In this document: positions 23,172 to 33,657 of the stretch, one piece after another
Layout of the letters: each line of letters starts with the position of its first letter
How positions within the stretch are numbered: position 1 is the stretch's first letter
Assembly: GCA_021521415.1 (NCBI GenBank)
Contig: JAIQDT010001728.1
Coordinates: forward strand, 124,001 to 188,000
DNA from: Bidens hawaiensis
Lineage: Eukaryota > Streptophyta > Magnoliopsida > Asterales > Asteraceae
Reading direction: 5' to 3'
Length of the DNA: 64,000 nucleotides
Notes under the pieces: generated by a model
Told to the model about the DNA's origin: nothing
Databases searched by the model: none
What the model saw: the letters and a program-made list of their open reading frames with translations, nothing else
Program-made: the position numbers and the translations under genes

Positions 23172-24087
23172 CTGTTCTAAGTTCATGTCACATTGCACTT
23201 GTGACAAAAAATATGTTGTATCAGGTTAAGTTTTCTCATTTTATGATGGGTTTCTTTTTTAGTGTGGAATGAAAATGAACAGATGGGGCAGTAGCTTGTC
23301 AGTGTTCCAAATAACCTAACCGTTCAAAAAAAAGGAAAACCCTAGAAAGGTTAGCCTAGACAAAGTCCAAGGACTGTTGTTGTACTTCATTTTGACTTTT
23401 TTTTCTTTTATCGTTAACTGTAAATGACTGTTCTTTGAATTCACAGGTCAACACACAACCATAAATACTAACCACACTCACCCCACCTATCCTTGACAAT
23501 TGAATGTGTCATCTACACCTACTACATAAAGTTTCATAAAGTCAACCATTTGGTTATTGTGTAAAAGCAACCTTTTTCTCTCGAAAAAGATTAAAAGATG
23601 TTATAAGTCAACTTCTAACGGTTGGTATTATGAATATAGCGGGCTGGTTTTCAAAATATCTTTAATCGATTTGTTTTAATATATGATAGTCAATAATAAC
23701 CTTACTTTCTTAAAATTATTAGCGATAATGCATGGTAGAAGCAGAAGACTTCAAGTGAAAAGGAAACTAGAAATCATGTCACACAAGAAAATATAAAAAT
23801 CAAACATATAACTAATAAATATAAACATAAAATTTGAAAAAGTTAAAAAAACCTTTTCAAGTTTCAACCCTCTTCATACAAAACGATCCGGTTCACGTTA
23901 CTACACACGTAAGTTAGCAAAATTAAATTGATATTTCACACGCGTAAGTTAGCAAACAAATAAACCCTCAATTGCATCCGCCAAACTTTGTCTTCTTCAT
24001 TCGTATCTCTAACTACTAATTGAATCAACATCAACAATGTCACCGTGGGAATTCCCACAACTTGTTCACTGCTAGGCAGCGCCAACA
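23172..24087. other. Spacer without recognised gene
   Basis: AT-rich; no coding frame, RNA gene or element with defined ends was found. Confidence 0.5.
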
Positions 24088-24288
24088 AGGTGGAGTGGTA
24101 TTGGCCAGTGCTACCAATGGCCACATAGGATGGAAAGCGGCAATTTGACTCACATTAACTATATGTTAAAAAACAACACCCCCCCCCCCCCAAAGGTGGA
24201 GTGTTGGCCGGTGCTACCAATGGCCACATAGGATGGAAAGCGGCAATTTGACTCACATTAACTATATGTTAAAAAACAACATCCCCCA
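24088..24288. repeat. Tandem duplication of about 90 bp around a poly-C run
   Basis: The copies 24088-24178 and 24196-24284 share GTGCTACCAATGGCCACATA and GGATGGAAAGCGGCAATTTG almost perfectly. They are separated by a 14-base C run (near 24179) prone to slippage. Confidence 0.9.
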
Positions 24289-25282
24289 CCCACCCACCCC
24301 ACAACATCACTATTATTTTTGTTGGTTTCTATTGGTTCTCAGTGCAACGTACGTGACATAGTTTTATTAGTCCATTTTTCTCTTTCTTTTTTTTTTTCAA
24401 TGTACAAACAAGAAAGCATAGTGGAGATTAGATGGACAAAATATAAGCTTGAAGTGGAGGTGAATAATTTGACAAAAGTAAATTCATTTATTTACAAAAA
24501 AGGTTTTATCAATTGTTAAGGAATAACAAAATAATCTTCAATTTAAATCGTGGTTGTACGTTTTCGTTTGTGTCATCACCGCAACAAACTGAACATACCA
24601 ACATCATAATGTACAAAAGCAATACTAACCAACTTCTGTTGTGTCACGCTTTACTAGTTACACATAGTTTTACAACTAGTTAAAGAGGGTGAGGCCACAT
24701 TCAATTCCATCCAATCAAAATAACTCACTCACATTTCTATAAAGAAATGAATAATACTTGTTTTTTTTTTAATTAAAGCATTACACATTTTTAAATGAAA
24801 AGTTAGTGAATGCTCCTCATTAATACCCCTTTGCATTGAACGTGATAATTAATTGGTTAAAGAAGTGTCCATACTGTTGGGCAATTACATGTATCCATAG
24901 CCTAGGACCATAAGTCCATAAGTATCAACTAACACGTGGAGTTGAATTTTGATAATTGTATTTTGTTCACCTAACAAACCAACCATTATTTATGTTAGTG
25001 GTAGGTGAAAGCATCAGCTATAGATTGAGTTCTATTTTGAATTGTTACTGTTTTGAGCTATTGACAATAACATATTTTGGTTTTTATTGTTGATTTCAGG
25101 GTCCTTTTTTTTAGAACTCGCGTAGCACACTACTGCTTACAATCATGGAAATAAACACGAACTCACTTTCGTGAAAAAAGTCAATAAGAGTTTATCATGA
25201 TACATTTTACGCAACATCTAACACATAAGTTACAAATCATGATCATAGGCTTTCAAATTTCATCCACCATCAACCCTTTGTT
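24289..25282. other. Region downstream of the GH17 gene
   Basis: AT-rich spacer. No gene, RNA or bounded element recognised. Confidence 0.45.
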
Positions 25283-26803
25283 CTACTGTTGGGAGTATTT
25301 GCATGTTCCATAACCTATTAAAAATAAAAAAAAATCATTAATAAGTAATAATTTACTTAATATCCCTTGCAAAAAACTAATTCCAACATACCCACATATA
25401 AAAGATCAAAAATGACTATTTAAATAAATAATATAATATATGGAAAAAAACTTACTTGGGTCACTGAATGTGACAAGCCCACTTCCTTTAAAATCACAAT
25501 TCCAATAATTCCTCCCATGCATTTGATAATATGCATTCATTGCATATGAGGCATGTGCATGAACCTTATTGGGCCCAAAACAGGCCCCATTTTCATAAAC
25601 CTCCCTACAGTCCACACCACCCGGCCCACAACAAAAGTCCAATACACCCTGAACCAGCTTCTCATCCGCATGTGGCTTAGCCACACACCAAACCGATGGA
25701 CCCCTTTGAACCATTTTTGACCCTGGCCCAAACCCAAACTCCATTTTTGACCCACTACAAAATTCACAACTCAAATCCATATCATAAACCTTTGAACCAT
25801 CCCCATTAAAAAGCCCAAAGTTTCTCTCACTTGCACCCCCTGGTTTTTTGTTTTCATTAAATAAAGCAAATAGAAATATATCTATTTTATCATTAGGTTT
25901 CATTGGGGTCCTTTTGTTTGATTGGGCCTTGTTGATTAACCTAGTGTTATAGGTTTTCGCGTTGTCCGGTGAGGCTGCTGTCTCACCGGGCTCACCTTTT
26001 GAGGGCCAGCCAGATTCAGAAACCATAATACGAATCTGTCGGCCCTCGAATCCTAACGACGCGATCGCAGACCGGATCGCGTCGATCTGTGCGTCTAACA
26101 TGTTTGTGTAGACGTACCCTTTGGGGTCATGGACCCCACTTGCGTTCCCAAGTAACGCGTACTCAAGTGGGACAGTATCAGGATTGTCCCGATAAGCAAA
26201 ATAAGGGTATGCGTTGACCATAAACGGTGAGCCCGTGTCGGCTAAGAATGTGAGAATAGAGGTCATTGTGGGCATGAGGGTGGCGGCAAAAGTGGCAGCC
26301 GAAGGCGGAAACGAGGCGGCTAACACCGCCATGCTATGCGGGGTGCTGATCTTGATTTTCCTATCAAGTCCTCGTGATGACAAGACTTCATGAAGGTTTT
26401 GCATGGCTTGAATAAGGGCATTTGGGTCCATGTTATCATCGCCGGATGCTAAATACTCGTTACCGACCGCAATTGCGACAATGGAAGTGGCTGGGATGAA
26501 CGGGGCTATGCGGGCGGAGAACCAGTCCTCGGCTGCGGACTTGGAGGCGCTTATGTTAGCTACATTGTTGTTTTCAACTGCGACAATTACGTCAATGCCG
26601 GAGTTGGAGAAGGCTTGGAGGATTTGAGGGTTGGTGTCATATATTTTAACTTTGTCTATGATTGTGGATTGGAGGAGTTGGGCTACGGTTTTAGGCGACG
26701 GGAGGTTGTTTCCGAGCGTGCCGTAGTTTACGCCGACGGCCGACACGGTGGGGAATGGGCAAAGGAGGTGGAGGAGGAGAGGGAGGAGAAATATGATGGC
26801 CAT
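25283..26803 (-). CDS. Glucan endo-1,3-beta-glucosidase, GH17 with X8/CBM43 domain
   Basis: Two exons: 26803-25456 and 25314-25283, with a GT-AG intron; 1380 nt, 459 residues. I start at the ATG 26801-26803; in-frame codons just upstream include only a TTG. Residues 1-22 are a signal peptide, with the mature chain opening VGVNYG. The GH17 barrel spans about 23-345, with the general acid Glu116 in VGNEYL and nucleophile Glu263 in VSESGWPSKG. The X8 domain is at about 372-454 (WCVAKP, DFCCG, DCREV, ACFGP, YWNCDFKGSG), binding beta-1,3-glucan. The second exon supplies the last ten codons (SYGTCKYSQQ). No clear GPI-anchor tail, so secretion to the wall is likely. It hydrolyses callose-type glucan in cell-wall, plasmodesmal or defence contexts; which one is not shown. 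Confidence 0.95.
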
Positions 26804-27784
26804 TGTTATCAAGTGAAGTTATTGCTAGCTAGTAATTAACTAGTTCTTGTTATTTATTAAACGTTACATTTATGTTTTTTGATAGGATGTGTATCATTAT
26901 ATGGTTTTATGGGAGCATAAAGTGAGACATTATAATTGGATATTTCGAAAAGTGGTGAATAAAATTCAAAAAGTGAGTGAAAAAGTAGATTTACGGTGGA
27001 ATTGGTCTTTGGGTCCAGCTGCGTTGGTCGAAAGAGTAAAGATGCTCTCGGTCTGTTGTACCCTCTTGAATCAACACTATTTCATATTTGACTCGTTTAC
27101 TTTGGATTAATTTCTGTAGCGATCTTTATATAAGAAGTAATAACTAGTGGTAAGTGTCTATGTTCCGTTTCGGTTGCGAAATGTGGATACGGCGGGCCGG
27201 TTTTCACTATTTCTACATCAGTTGCCCATGCTTCGTGAAGGGTTCGACATGTAGATACGGTGAAACTGGTTTCTACTTCTTTTAGACCGGTATTAACCTT
27301 GCGATATGAATTTATGTCAAAGTGTGAATCAAACTAACCGTAGCGGAGGGTCGATTTTTAAGAACGTTTATAAGAAAATGTAGATAAAAAAAACTAATAA
27401 TACAAATTACTATTAAAAAAAAATCTATTTAGTAAATTAAAAAAACTTGAGAAAATCAAAAGACAAAAGGAAAATAGTTTTGATCAATGACATGCATGTT
27501 TTACTAATTTGTATATTATCACACAATTTCGTTTTGAATAAAAGTTAATTACAATAAAACATAGTTAAGAATAAGAACTCCGTAACATTATATCTAGAGT
27601 TTTACAAAACATTATATGTTAAAATTCATAAAAGAAAAAAAAAACAATTATCAGTGGTCACATTTTATATGAGTGGTTAAGGAAAAAAAATAAACAAAAA
27701 CAAAAATTTAAGATGTAAAGGGTGTATGTCATTTAGAGTAAAGGTTTGACGGCCCTAGGTGAGTGACCAATATTGGTATGTCAT
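26804..27784. other. Upstream region of the GH17 gene
   Basis: AT-rich. Positions 27170-27330 repeat variants of GATACGG/ATGTGGATACGGCGGG, another weak word-type repeat. No gene seen. Confidence 0.4.
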
Positions 27785-28106
27785 TTAGAGTATTCTTATC
27801 TCATCATCTATCTTTAAATCAAAACTTACATTAAAACTTATGATATTTTCTCTCTCTATTTCAATTAAATAATACTTATTTATACATTTATCATTTATTT
27901 TTTCTCTTTCACTCACCCATAACCACTTTTAAAAAATATTAAAAAGTTATAAGGGTTGAACAGGAGTTATTCAAATATATAAAAAAAGTTATTGTTTTTT
28001 TTTTTCTAAAATATAAAAATTCTTCACTCACAACACCCTAAATCACTCTCTAAAGTATAAAAACACCCATCACATAAAATAGAGGGTTGGATGAGAATGC
28101 TCTTAT
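27785..28106. repeat. MITE-like element with GAGCATTCTCATC-type ends
   Basis: The left end AGAGTATTCTTATCTCATCA and the reverse complement of the right end AGAGCATTCTCATCCAACCC match well. These ends resemble a very common plant miniature-element class. The interior is AT-rich and non-coding. Confidence 0.55.
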
Positions 28107-28309
28107 ATGTAACATCAATACTTTTAGGTAGAGATACTGTACGTTAATGCCTTAACGTACGAGAGGTACGCGCGACGCTAAAAGGCAAAAACCTAAAACG
28201 ATAAGAAAACGCTCACAAAAACTTAAACGCTCAGCCAAAACCCTAAAACGCTCAGAAAACGCTCAAAAAACGGTCTTCGTGAAAAAAGTAAAAAATTGAT
28301 CGATCAACG

Positions 28310-29765
28310 ATCCAAAGTTAAAATACAAAGGACAACAAAAATGAGAATGGTGAGATTAATTTAATAAATATGATGGAAATGGCATGAAGATAATAACTCA
28401 CCTTTGTTGACTTTCTCTTTCCACATGCAAACTACATGTCAATTCCCTCATCATTTTTAAATGTTTATAATTTTTTCATACGAAATTATTTAAAAAAAAA
28501 TTCACCATAATAATAAGAGTTTTTTTTATCTTTAATATGAGTATCGTATTGTTATATAAAAATAAAAAAAATTAATGGGTTCTTTTAGTTGTGTTTTTTT
28601 GTTGTTCATTGTGTCTTTTTGTTGAGTTTTCATATGAATTGTATTATACATTTTGATCATTATATATTTTAATTGTTACTCATATTAAAGACAAAAATTA
28701 AAACAAAGATTACGTCATTGTGTCGTTTTTTTCATCATTAACTTTTAGTCATTGTGTAATACGTTCATTGTCTTTTATTCGGATTGACATATGACAAATT
28801 AATTTAATTTGAGAAAAATAGTATTGCGTTCATTGTATATTATGTTCAAGTCATTGTGTAATATGTTGTTTCCATTGTGTTTTACGTTTCAAGTCATTGT
28901 GTTATATATATTTACCATTGTGTCTTACGTTTTAGGTCATTATGTTATACGTATTCACCATTGTGTCTTACGTTTTAGGTCATTGTGTTATACGTATTCA
29001 CCATTGTGTCTTACGTTTTAGGTCATTGTGTTATACGTATTCACCATTGTGTTTTACGTTTCAAGTTATTGTGTAACATGTATTAATCATTGTGTTTTAT
29101 GTATTAGATAATTTGTTGTTATTTTATCATTATTTTTACATATTATTATTACACAACGGTGTTATTAGTATTTAAAAAAACATAATGATCAGTTGAAAGA
29201 CACAATGATGAAAAAAGACATAATGATAAGTGAAAAGACACAATGGTGTGCGAAAAGACACAATAACGAAAAAAGACACGATGATAAGCGAAAAGACACA
29301 ATGGTGTGCCAAAAGACACAATGGTGTGCGAAAATGCACAATGACGAAAAAACACACAATGAAGAAAAAAGACACAATGATAAGCGAAAAGACACAATGG
29401 GGTGCGAAAAGACACAATGGTGTGCGAAAAGACACAATGACGAAAAAAGAGACAATTGTGTGCGAAAAGACACAATGACGTAATTTTTGTTTTAAATTTA
29501 TATAACAAAATCATACTCATATTAATGATTAAAAAACGCTTGTTATTATGATGATTTTCTTTAAAAAAAAAATATCATACAAAAAAGTTATAAACGTTCT
29601 AAAATGATTGGGGGGGGGGTATTAACATGTGCCTTGCATGTGGAGAGAGAAATGTGTACAATTATCTCTATACCCTTTTTTTGGCCCTCACTTGACACAT
29701 GTCAATTATTTATGACTTCTCACACTTCTCATTTTTGTTACCATTTGTAGAATAACTTGACCCTA
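28310..29765. mobile_element. Foldback-like palindromic element with tandem-repeat arms, about 1.45 kb
   Basis: The outer arms are inverted over about 250 bases. For example, CAACAAAAATGAGAATG on the left pairs with the complement of CACACTTCTCATTTTTGTTA on the right, and TTCCACATGCAAACTACATG pairs with ATGTGCCTTGCATGTGGA. Inside, the left arm carries a 43-bp tandem unit (starting TTTTAGGTCATTGTGTTATA; about three near-perfect copies at 28932-29060). The right arm carries 20-bp units (GACACAATGGTGTGCGAAAA type, 29195-29480). CATTGTGT words on the left face ACACAATG words on the right. Foldback or Mutator-like origin is inferred; no target duplication was resolved. Confidence 0.72.
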
Positions 29766-29767
29766 GT

Positions 29768-30671
29768 ATGTTATTATTTAGTCAAGTTAAATAATAAATA
29801 ATAGAGTGTGAGTTTGAATAATAAAAGATTGAATAAGAGATGGTGATGGACCTTAGGTTCATGAGCTTAGGGTATTTAAACATCCTTAAACCCTATACGC
29901 CATTGCGTCCACACACTAAAAAACACACACAAACACTCTCATTCAAACCCGAATTTAATCCGAGCTAAAGGAGGGCATATTTCGTGATTCAAGCATCACC
30001 ACAACAAGAAACACGTCCAGATCTACATCTAGACTTAAATCCGAACCGAAAAGGTATGTTCTTGATATAAAGGTTAGGTTTTAGATGTCAGTATGTTTTA
30101 AGATTTGGTACTAAGGCAAATCGGACCTTACCGTGTAAGAAAACGTAAACTTGAACATAAACAAATTGCTTGGAATGAATGGGACGGGCGAGGGATGTTC
30201 GGACAGTGTAAACAAGAAGATAGAATGGCTATGGCCCAGGACTCGTCATAACGGTAGAACGGGTCGAAAGAAATTGATTATAGCAAAAGGCATGAAAATC
30301 GGTCTAAATCGTATATTGAAGAATGCTCGAATCAAGTCGAATTGAAACGAATTAAATCAAAATGAAACGGAACGAATCAAATGAAAACTTGATTCGATTA
30401 GAATGAAGACTCGATTCAATTGGAATGAAAACTCGATTCGATTAGAATGAAACTCGACTCAAATGTAACTTGATTCGTTTAAACTTCAGTTTTCTGTCCC
30501 TTGGACCATGCTAGGGGCTGCAGCCCCTAGGACCTTGTTTCCAGGGGCGCTGCCCCTGACCTTCATTCGTTAGGGGTTTCACTTACTTAGAATATGATCT
30601 AGTTAGGGGTAGTTAATTGATATTTATAATTGTTTCACATTTTGTCATGCACAGCTAAGGAGGGGTGTTAC
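29768..30671 (+). repeat. Possible LTR fragment or solo LTR
   Basis: Starts near TGTTATTATTTAG and ends GGGGTGTTACA at 30671. A leader-like stretch (29900-30050) ends at a donor-like AAAGGTATG. It has hairpins at 30511-30530 and 30542-30558 and A/G-rich GAATGAAAACTCGATTCG repeats (30330-30470). No PBS or matching target duplication was found, so the call is tentative. Confidence 0.4.
30511..30558. repeat. Perfect 20-bp palindrome plus a second GC-rich hairpin
   Basis: CTAGGGGCTGCAGCCCCTAG is self-complementary over all 20 bases. Twelve bases on, CAGGGGC-GCT-GCCCCTG forms another stem. Both stand out in AT-rich surroundings. Confidence 0.95.
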
Positions 30672-30883
30672 AGTTAACTCCAAGAGAAACATGACCCAGG
30701 TGAGTTTCTAGTCTCATTTTCTCCGTTATGTTTTTTTTCGGGGCTATATACATACTTCTATGTGCTTAGTTAATACACTTACCTTAAGTGGTAACACTTA
30801 AAGTAAGTGTGTACTACATGAATTTTAATTGAATGATAGAAATGGTTGAGCGTATGTATGTAGCTGTATATAAAGGGGAACGT

Positions 30884-31060
30884 TAACGTACAAATAAAAT
30901 TAACGTGCTAATTGTGAGAATCAAGTAGAGTAATTATGTATACAAGTAGAATAATTATGCAATTACATCATAGAGTAATTACATAATTACTCTACTTGTG
31001 TATGTAATTACTCTACCCGATTCTCACAATAGTACGTTAATTTCATTTGTATTTGATCCA
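30884..31060. mobile_element. Near-perfect palindromic MITE
   Basis: The left arm TACAAATAAAATTAACGTGC, then TGTGAGAATCAAGTAGAGTA, is mirrored by TACTCTACCCGATTCTCACA and GTACGTTAATTTCATTTGTA on the right. The centre repeats the AGTAATTAC/GTAATTACT words. The whole element can fold on itself. It probably belongs to a Mutator-like MITE class. Confidence 0.8.
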
Positions 31061-31080
31061 AACTATATATATATATATAT

Positions 31081-31290
31081 AGGGGTGGGTTAAAATAAAA
31101 AGAAATAGTTTTCTAGAAAGAGTAAGAATCAATCTAGGCCATTGGATCTATGATCTAATGGTTGAGATTGGTAGTTTTTAAACTACCAAATAGTTTCCTA
31201 GGATTAAAGATTTATGCAATATAGTTTCTTAACTCTAATTTTTGTGTAATTCCTACTCTTCCTACAAAACTATGTATTTTTATTTTAACC

Positions 31291-31297
<7 letters not shown>
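31081..31297. mobile_element. MITE with about 45-bp inverted termini in a (TA)n site
   Basis: The left end AGGGGTGGGTTAAAATAAAA and the reverse complement of the right end AAAAGGGTTAAAATAAAAAT match, extending through ATAGTTTT.TAG.AAGAGTA. Both sides are TA repeats, so a target duplication cannot be read. The centre has the phrase CATTGGATCTATGATCTAAT, seen in many plant MITEs. Confidence 0.78.
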
Positions 31298-31326
<29 letters not shown>

Positions 31327-31331
<5 letters not shown>

Positions 31332-33657
31332 TAATTAATAAATAAAACTTTTATTTGACACGGGTTATCACCTTAGCCCCTTCTCATTCTCAAAATCCCG
31401 CCTAAAGCCCCACTCCTTTCTCAATCAGCCGCTCTTACCCAAACCTAAATTCAGAAACCCCAAATAATTATCCTCTCTCTTAGTTTCCTTGTGTATCTAT
31501 AACCGAACGATAGTGTGTAAACAAATCCGTATCATCACGTTCCCAATCATTGCTGTTCGATTGTTTAAGGTGTTTTACTAATTTTGTTTGCTGTTTTTTT
31601 ACAATTTGCTGCGATTTCTATCACATCATAAACCCTAAATACCGCAAACGGAATCTTAGGTCGTTTTCTTTTTTAAATTGCAGTTAATTTCTGAATCATT
31701 TTCTGTTTGTAATTACTAATTGTAAACATAATTAGAAATCTGTCCATCGGGGTCTGAATTCGGATTTTGTTTGTGCTGCTATAAACACCTTTTCACTTAA
31801 ACCAATATGCAAGTAGGTATGTAATATTCTTAATTTTAGATTAATTTTAACCTAGTCAAGCTTTCTAATGAAATATGAAAAGCAAGGTTTTATATGGGTT
31901 TATGATTTTTGAAGAATCTGCAAACCCCCTTTGAGTGTTCCTTTTTTTTAAATTAATGTTCTAATATTAGATGTTGAACTATGCATCAATATACAGCCAT
32001 ATAAATTTCACATCAGACTATAAGTTTTTTTTATCTAATTTCTATTTATGTGTTACAGGAAGATTTTATATCTAAAGTTGAGAGCTTGAACATGGTATAA
32101 CACATGGTTCTATTATCTCAGGTACTCTTATACCTCCTTTATTAGGATGCGAATTTATTATATTTTTGAATTCGTTATCTGTCTGATTTGTTTAGTTTAA
32201 TCTATTGTTTAACATCTTAATGTTTAGGTAACAACCATTATAATTTGATTAATTACCTGATGTATAATATGGGTATGCCTCTTTTATATTTATGTATTTT
32301 TATTTTCATAGGTTTAGCCAATTTTGATTGGTGCGATTAAACGAAAGCCAAATCGTTACTAATAGTTTGGTTCTGGTTTGATTTTATGGTTTAGGTTCCT
32401 TTAACGAACTGAATTTAAGAAAACTACAGCCTTAACTTTCAACATGCTGTAGATATAACTATACTGTCCCTCTAATTATCTAAAAAATATAGATGCTTTT
32501 GTATGTATATTATTCGAAGAATAATAAGTCTTTACCCTGAATAAACATCACTGTTGCATCACTTCAAAAAATAATTATAAGCATATGATTAGAACCCCAT
32601 TTATTTATAATTTACTGTTAAGAATCGAAATTCAATTAAGATTAGTGTTTTAGAAATAAATGATGCAACCTGTGACTTAGTACTTGATTACATTAGAAGT
32701 GCTCACTTGAGATGAAAGATTAGGCGTTAACTAATTGAAATCGGGTCTAATTGACCCGATTACGATATTAACAAAAAAAAGTTACTTTGTGACTTAGTAC
32801 CTGCGATTTAGTACCTGATTACTAATTGACCTTCCTTTCAAATTTTTGTTAATTTTCTCACCTCTATGTTCTTGATTACTATACTTTCGTTTTTTAAAGG
32901 TTATTATGGACAGTCAACTTGATAATGCAAAATAAGTGGTATCCTGAAACCGTTCAAGTAAATTATCGAATTCATTAGTTATTGCATTGTGCTTCAGCAA
33001 AACAATTTTCTATACGTCATTGTAGTAATATAATTTGAACTAATGTTTTATACATTTTAGTTTCTTGAGTTTAGTTGTGGGTGTTTAACTTGATGATGCA
33101 ATTGGTAATCTAAACTGGTCTTGAAACCATTCAGGTAAATTGTTGAATTCATTACCTATCAAATTTATTATTAACATACATGCTTTATTGATTGTTGTTT
33201 CTACACATCATTATAGTCGCGTATTTTGAACTAACATTTTCATACATAATTGTTTAGCAAACATGAAATGCCCACACTGTAACTTTTATTCCAACTTTGA
33301 CATTATTGGATGTGAACAAATGCTATGAGATGGAGCAGAAACCCAACGAGAGCTGTGCGCAAAGAAGCAATGAGAGCTCGCCTTTAATGTTCTCCAAGAC
33401 ACTATTAAACATATGATTTTTTTTTCATAAATATAGTTAAAACATTTATTGAATTCTTTTAGTATTACTAGCATTATGCACTTGATTAATTATGCTTTTA
33501 TAACTTTTATTTTTAAATGTAATGTATGTTTGTACTTTTTTTTTAATTTAATAAGCAAATTTGTTTATCATGCCTTTTTATTATCAAAATTTCAAACGTT
33601 TTTGACTCATAAAATTAGACCGGTTAAACCCGTGTTATACACGGGTACCTAACCTAG
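31327..33657 (+). mobile_element. Helitron, about 2.33 kb
   Basis: The 3' hairpin CCCGTG-TTATA-CACGGG ends at 33644 and is followed by CTAG at 33654-33657. The 5' end TATACTAATTAATAAATAAA then reads TTTATTTGACACGGG. The family matches the Helitron at 21083. It sits in a TA microsatellite, so the exact 5' base is uncertain. Between them lie exon- and intron-like stretches (for example a pyrimidine-rich leader at 31470-31560 and CTCAGGTACT near 32117) that may be captured gene pieces, but no product could be named. No Rep/helicase frame. Confidence 0.78.
32897..33185. repeat. Imperfect direct repeat inside the Helitron
   Basis: Copies at about 32904-32980 and 33074-33150 share CAACTTGATAATGCAA / TAACTTGATGATGCAA, GAAACC.TTCA and GTAAATT.T.GAATTCATTA. 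They are an internal duplication of about 170-bp period. Confidence 0.7.

Noticed and set aside
29172..29520. Long overlapping open frames on both strands (about 85-120 codons), Cys/His/Phe-rich or Lys/Asn-rich
   Set aside because: They are produced by the 20-bp tandem units of the foldback-like element; every frame repeats the same peptide and no start context or homology supports a gene.
30340..30480. CRISPR-like or satellite array of GATTCGATTAGAATGAA words
   Set aside because: Units vary in length and sequence with no spacers, and this is a plant nuclear region; it fits a degenerate simple repeat.
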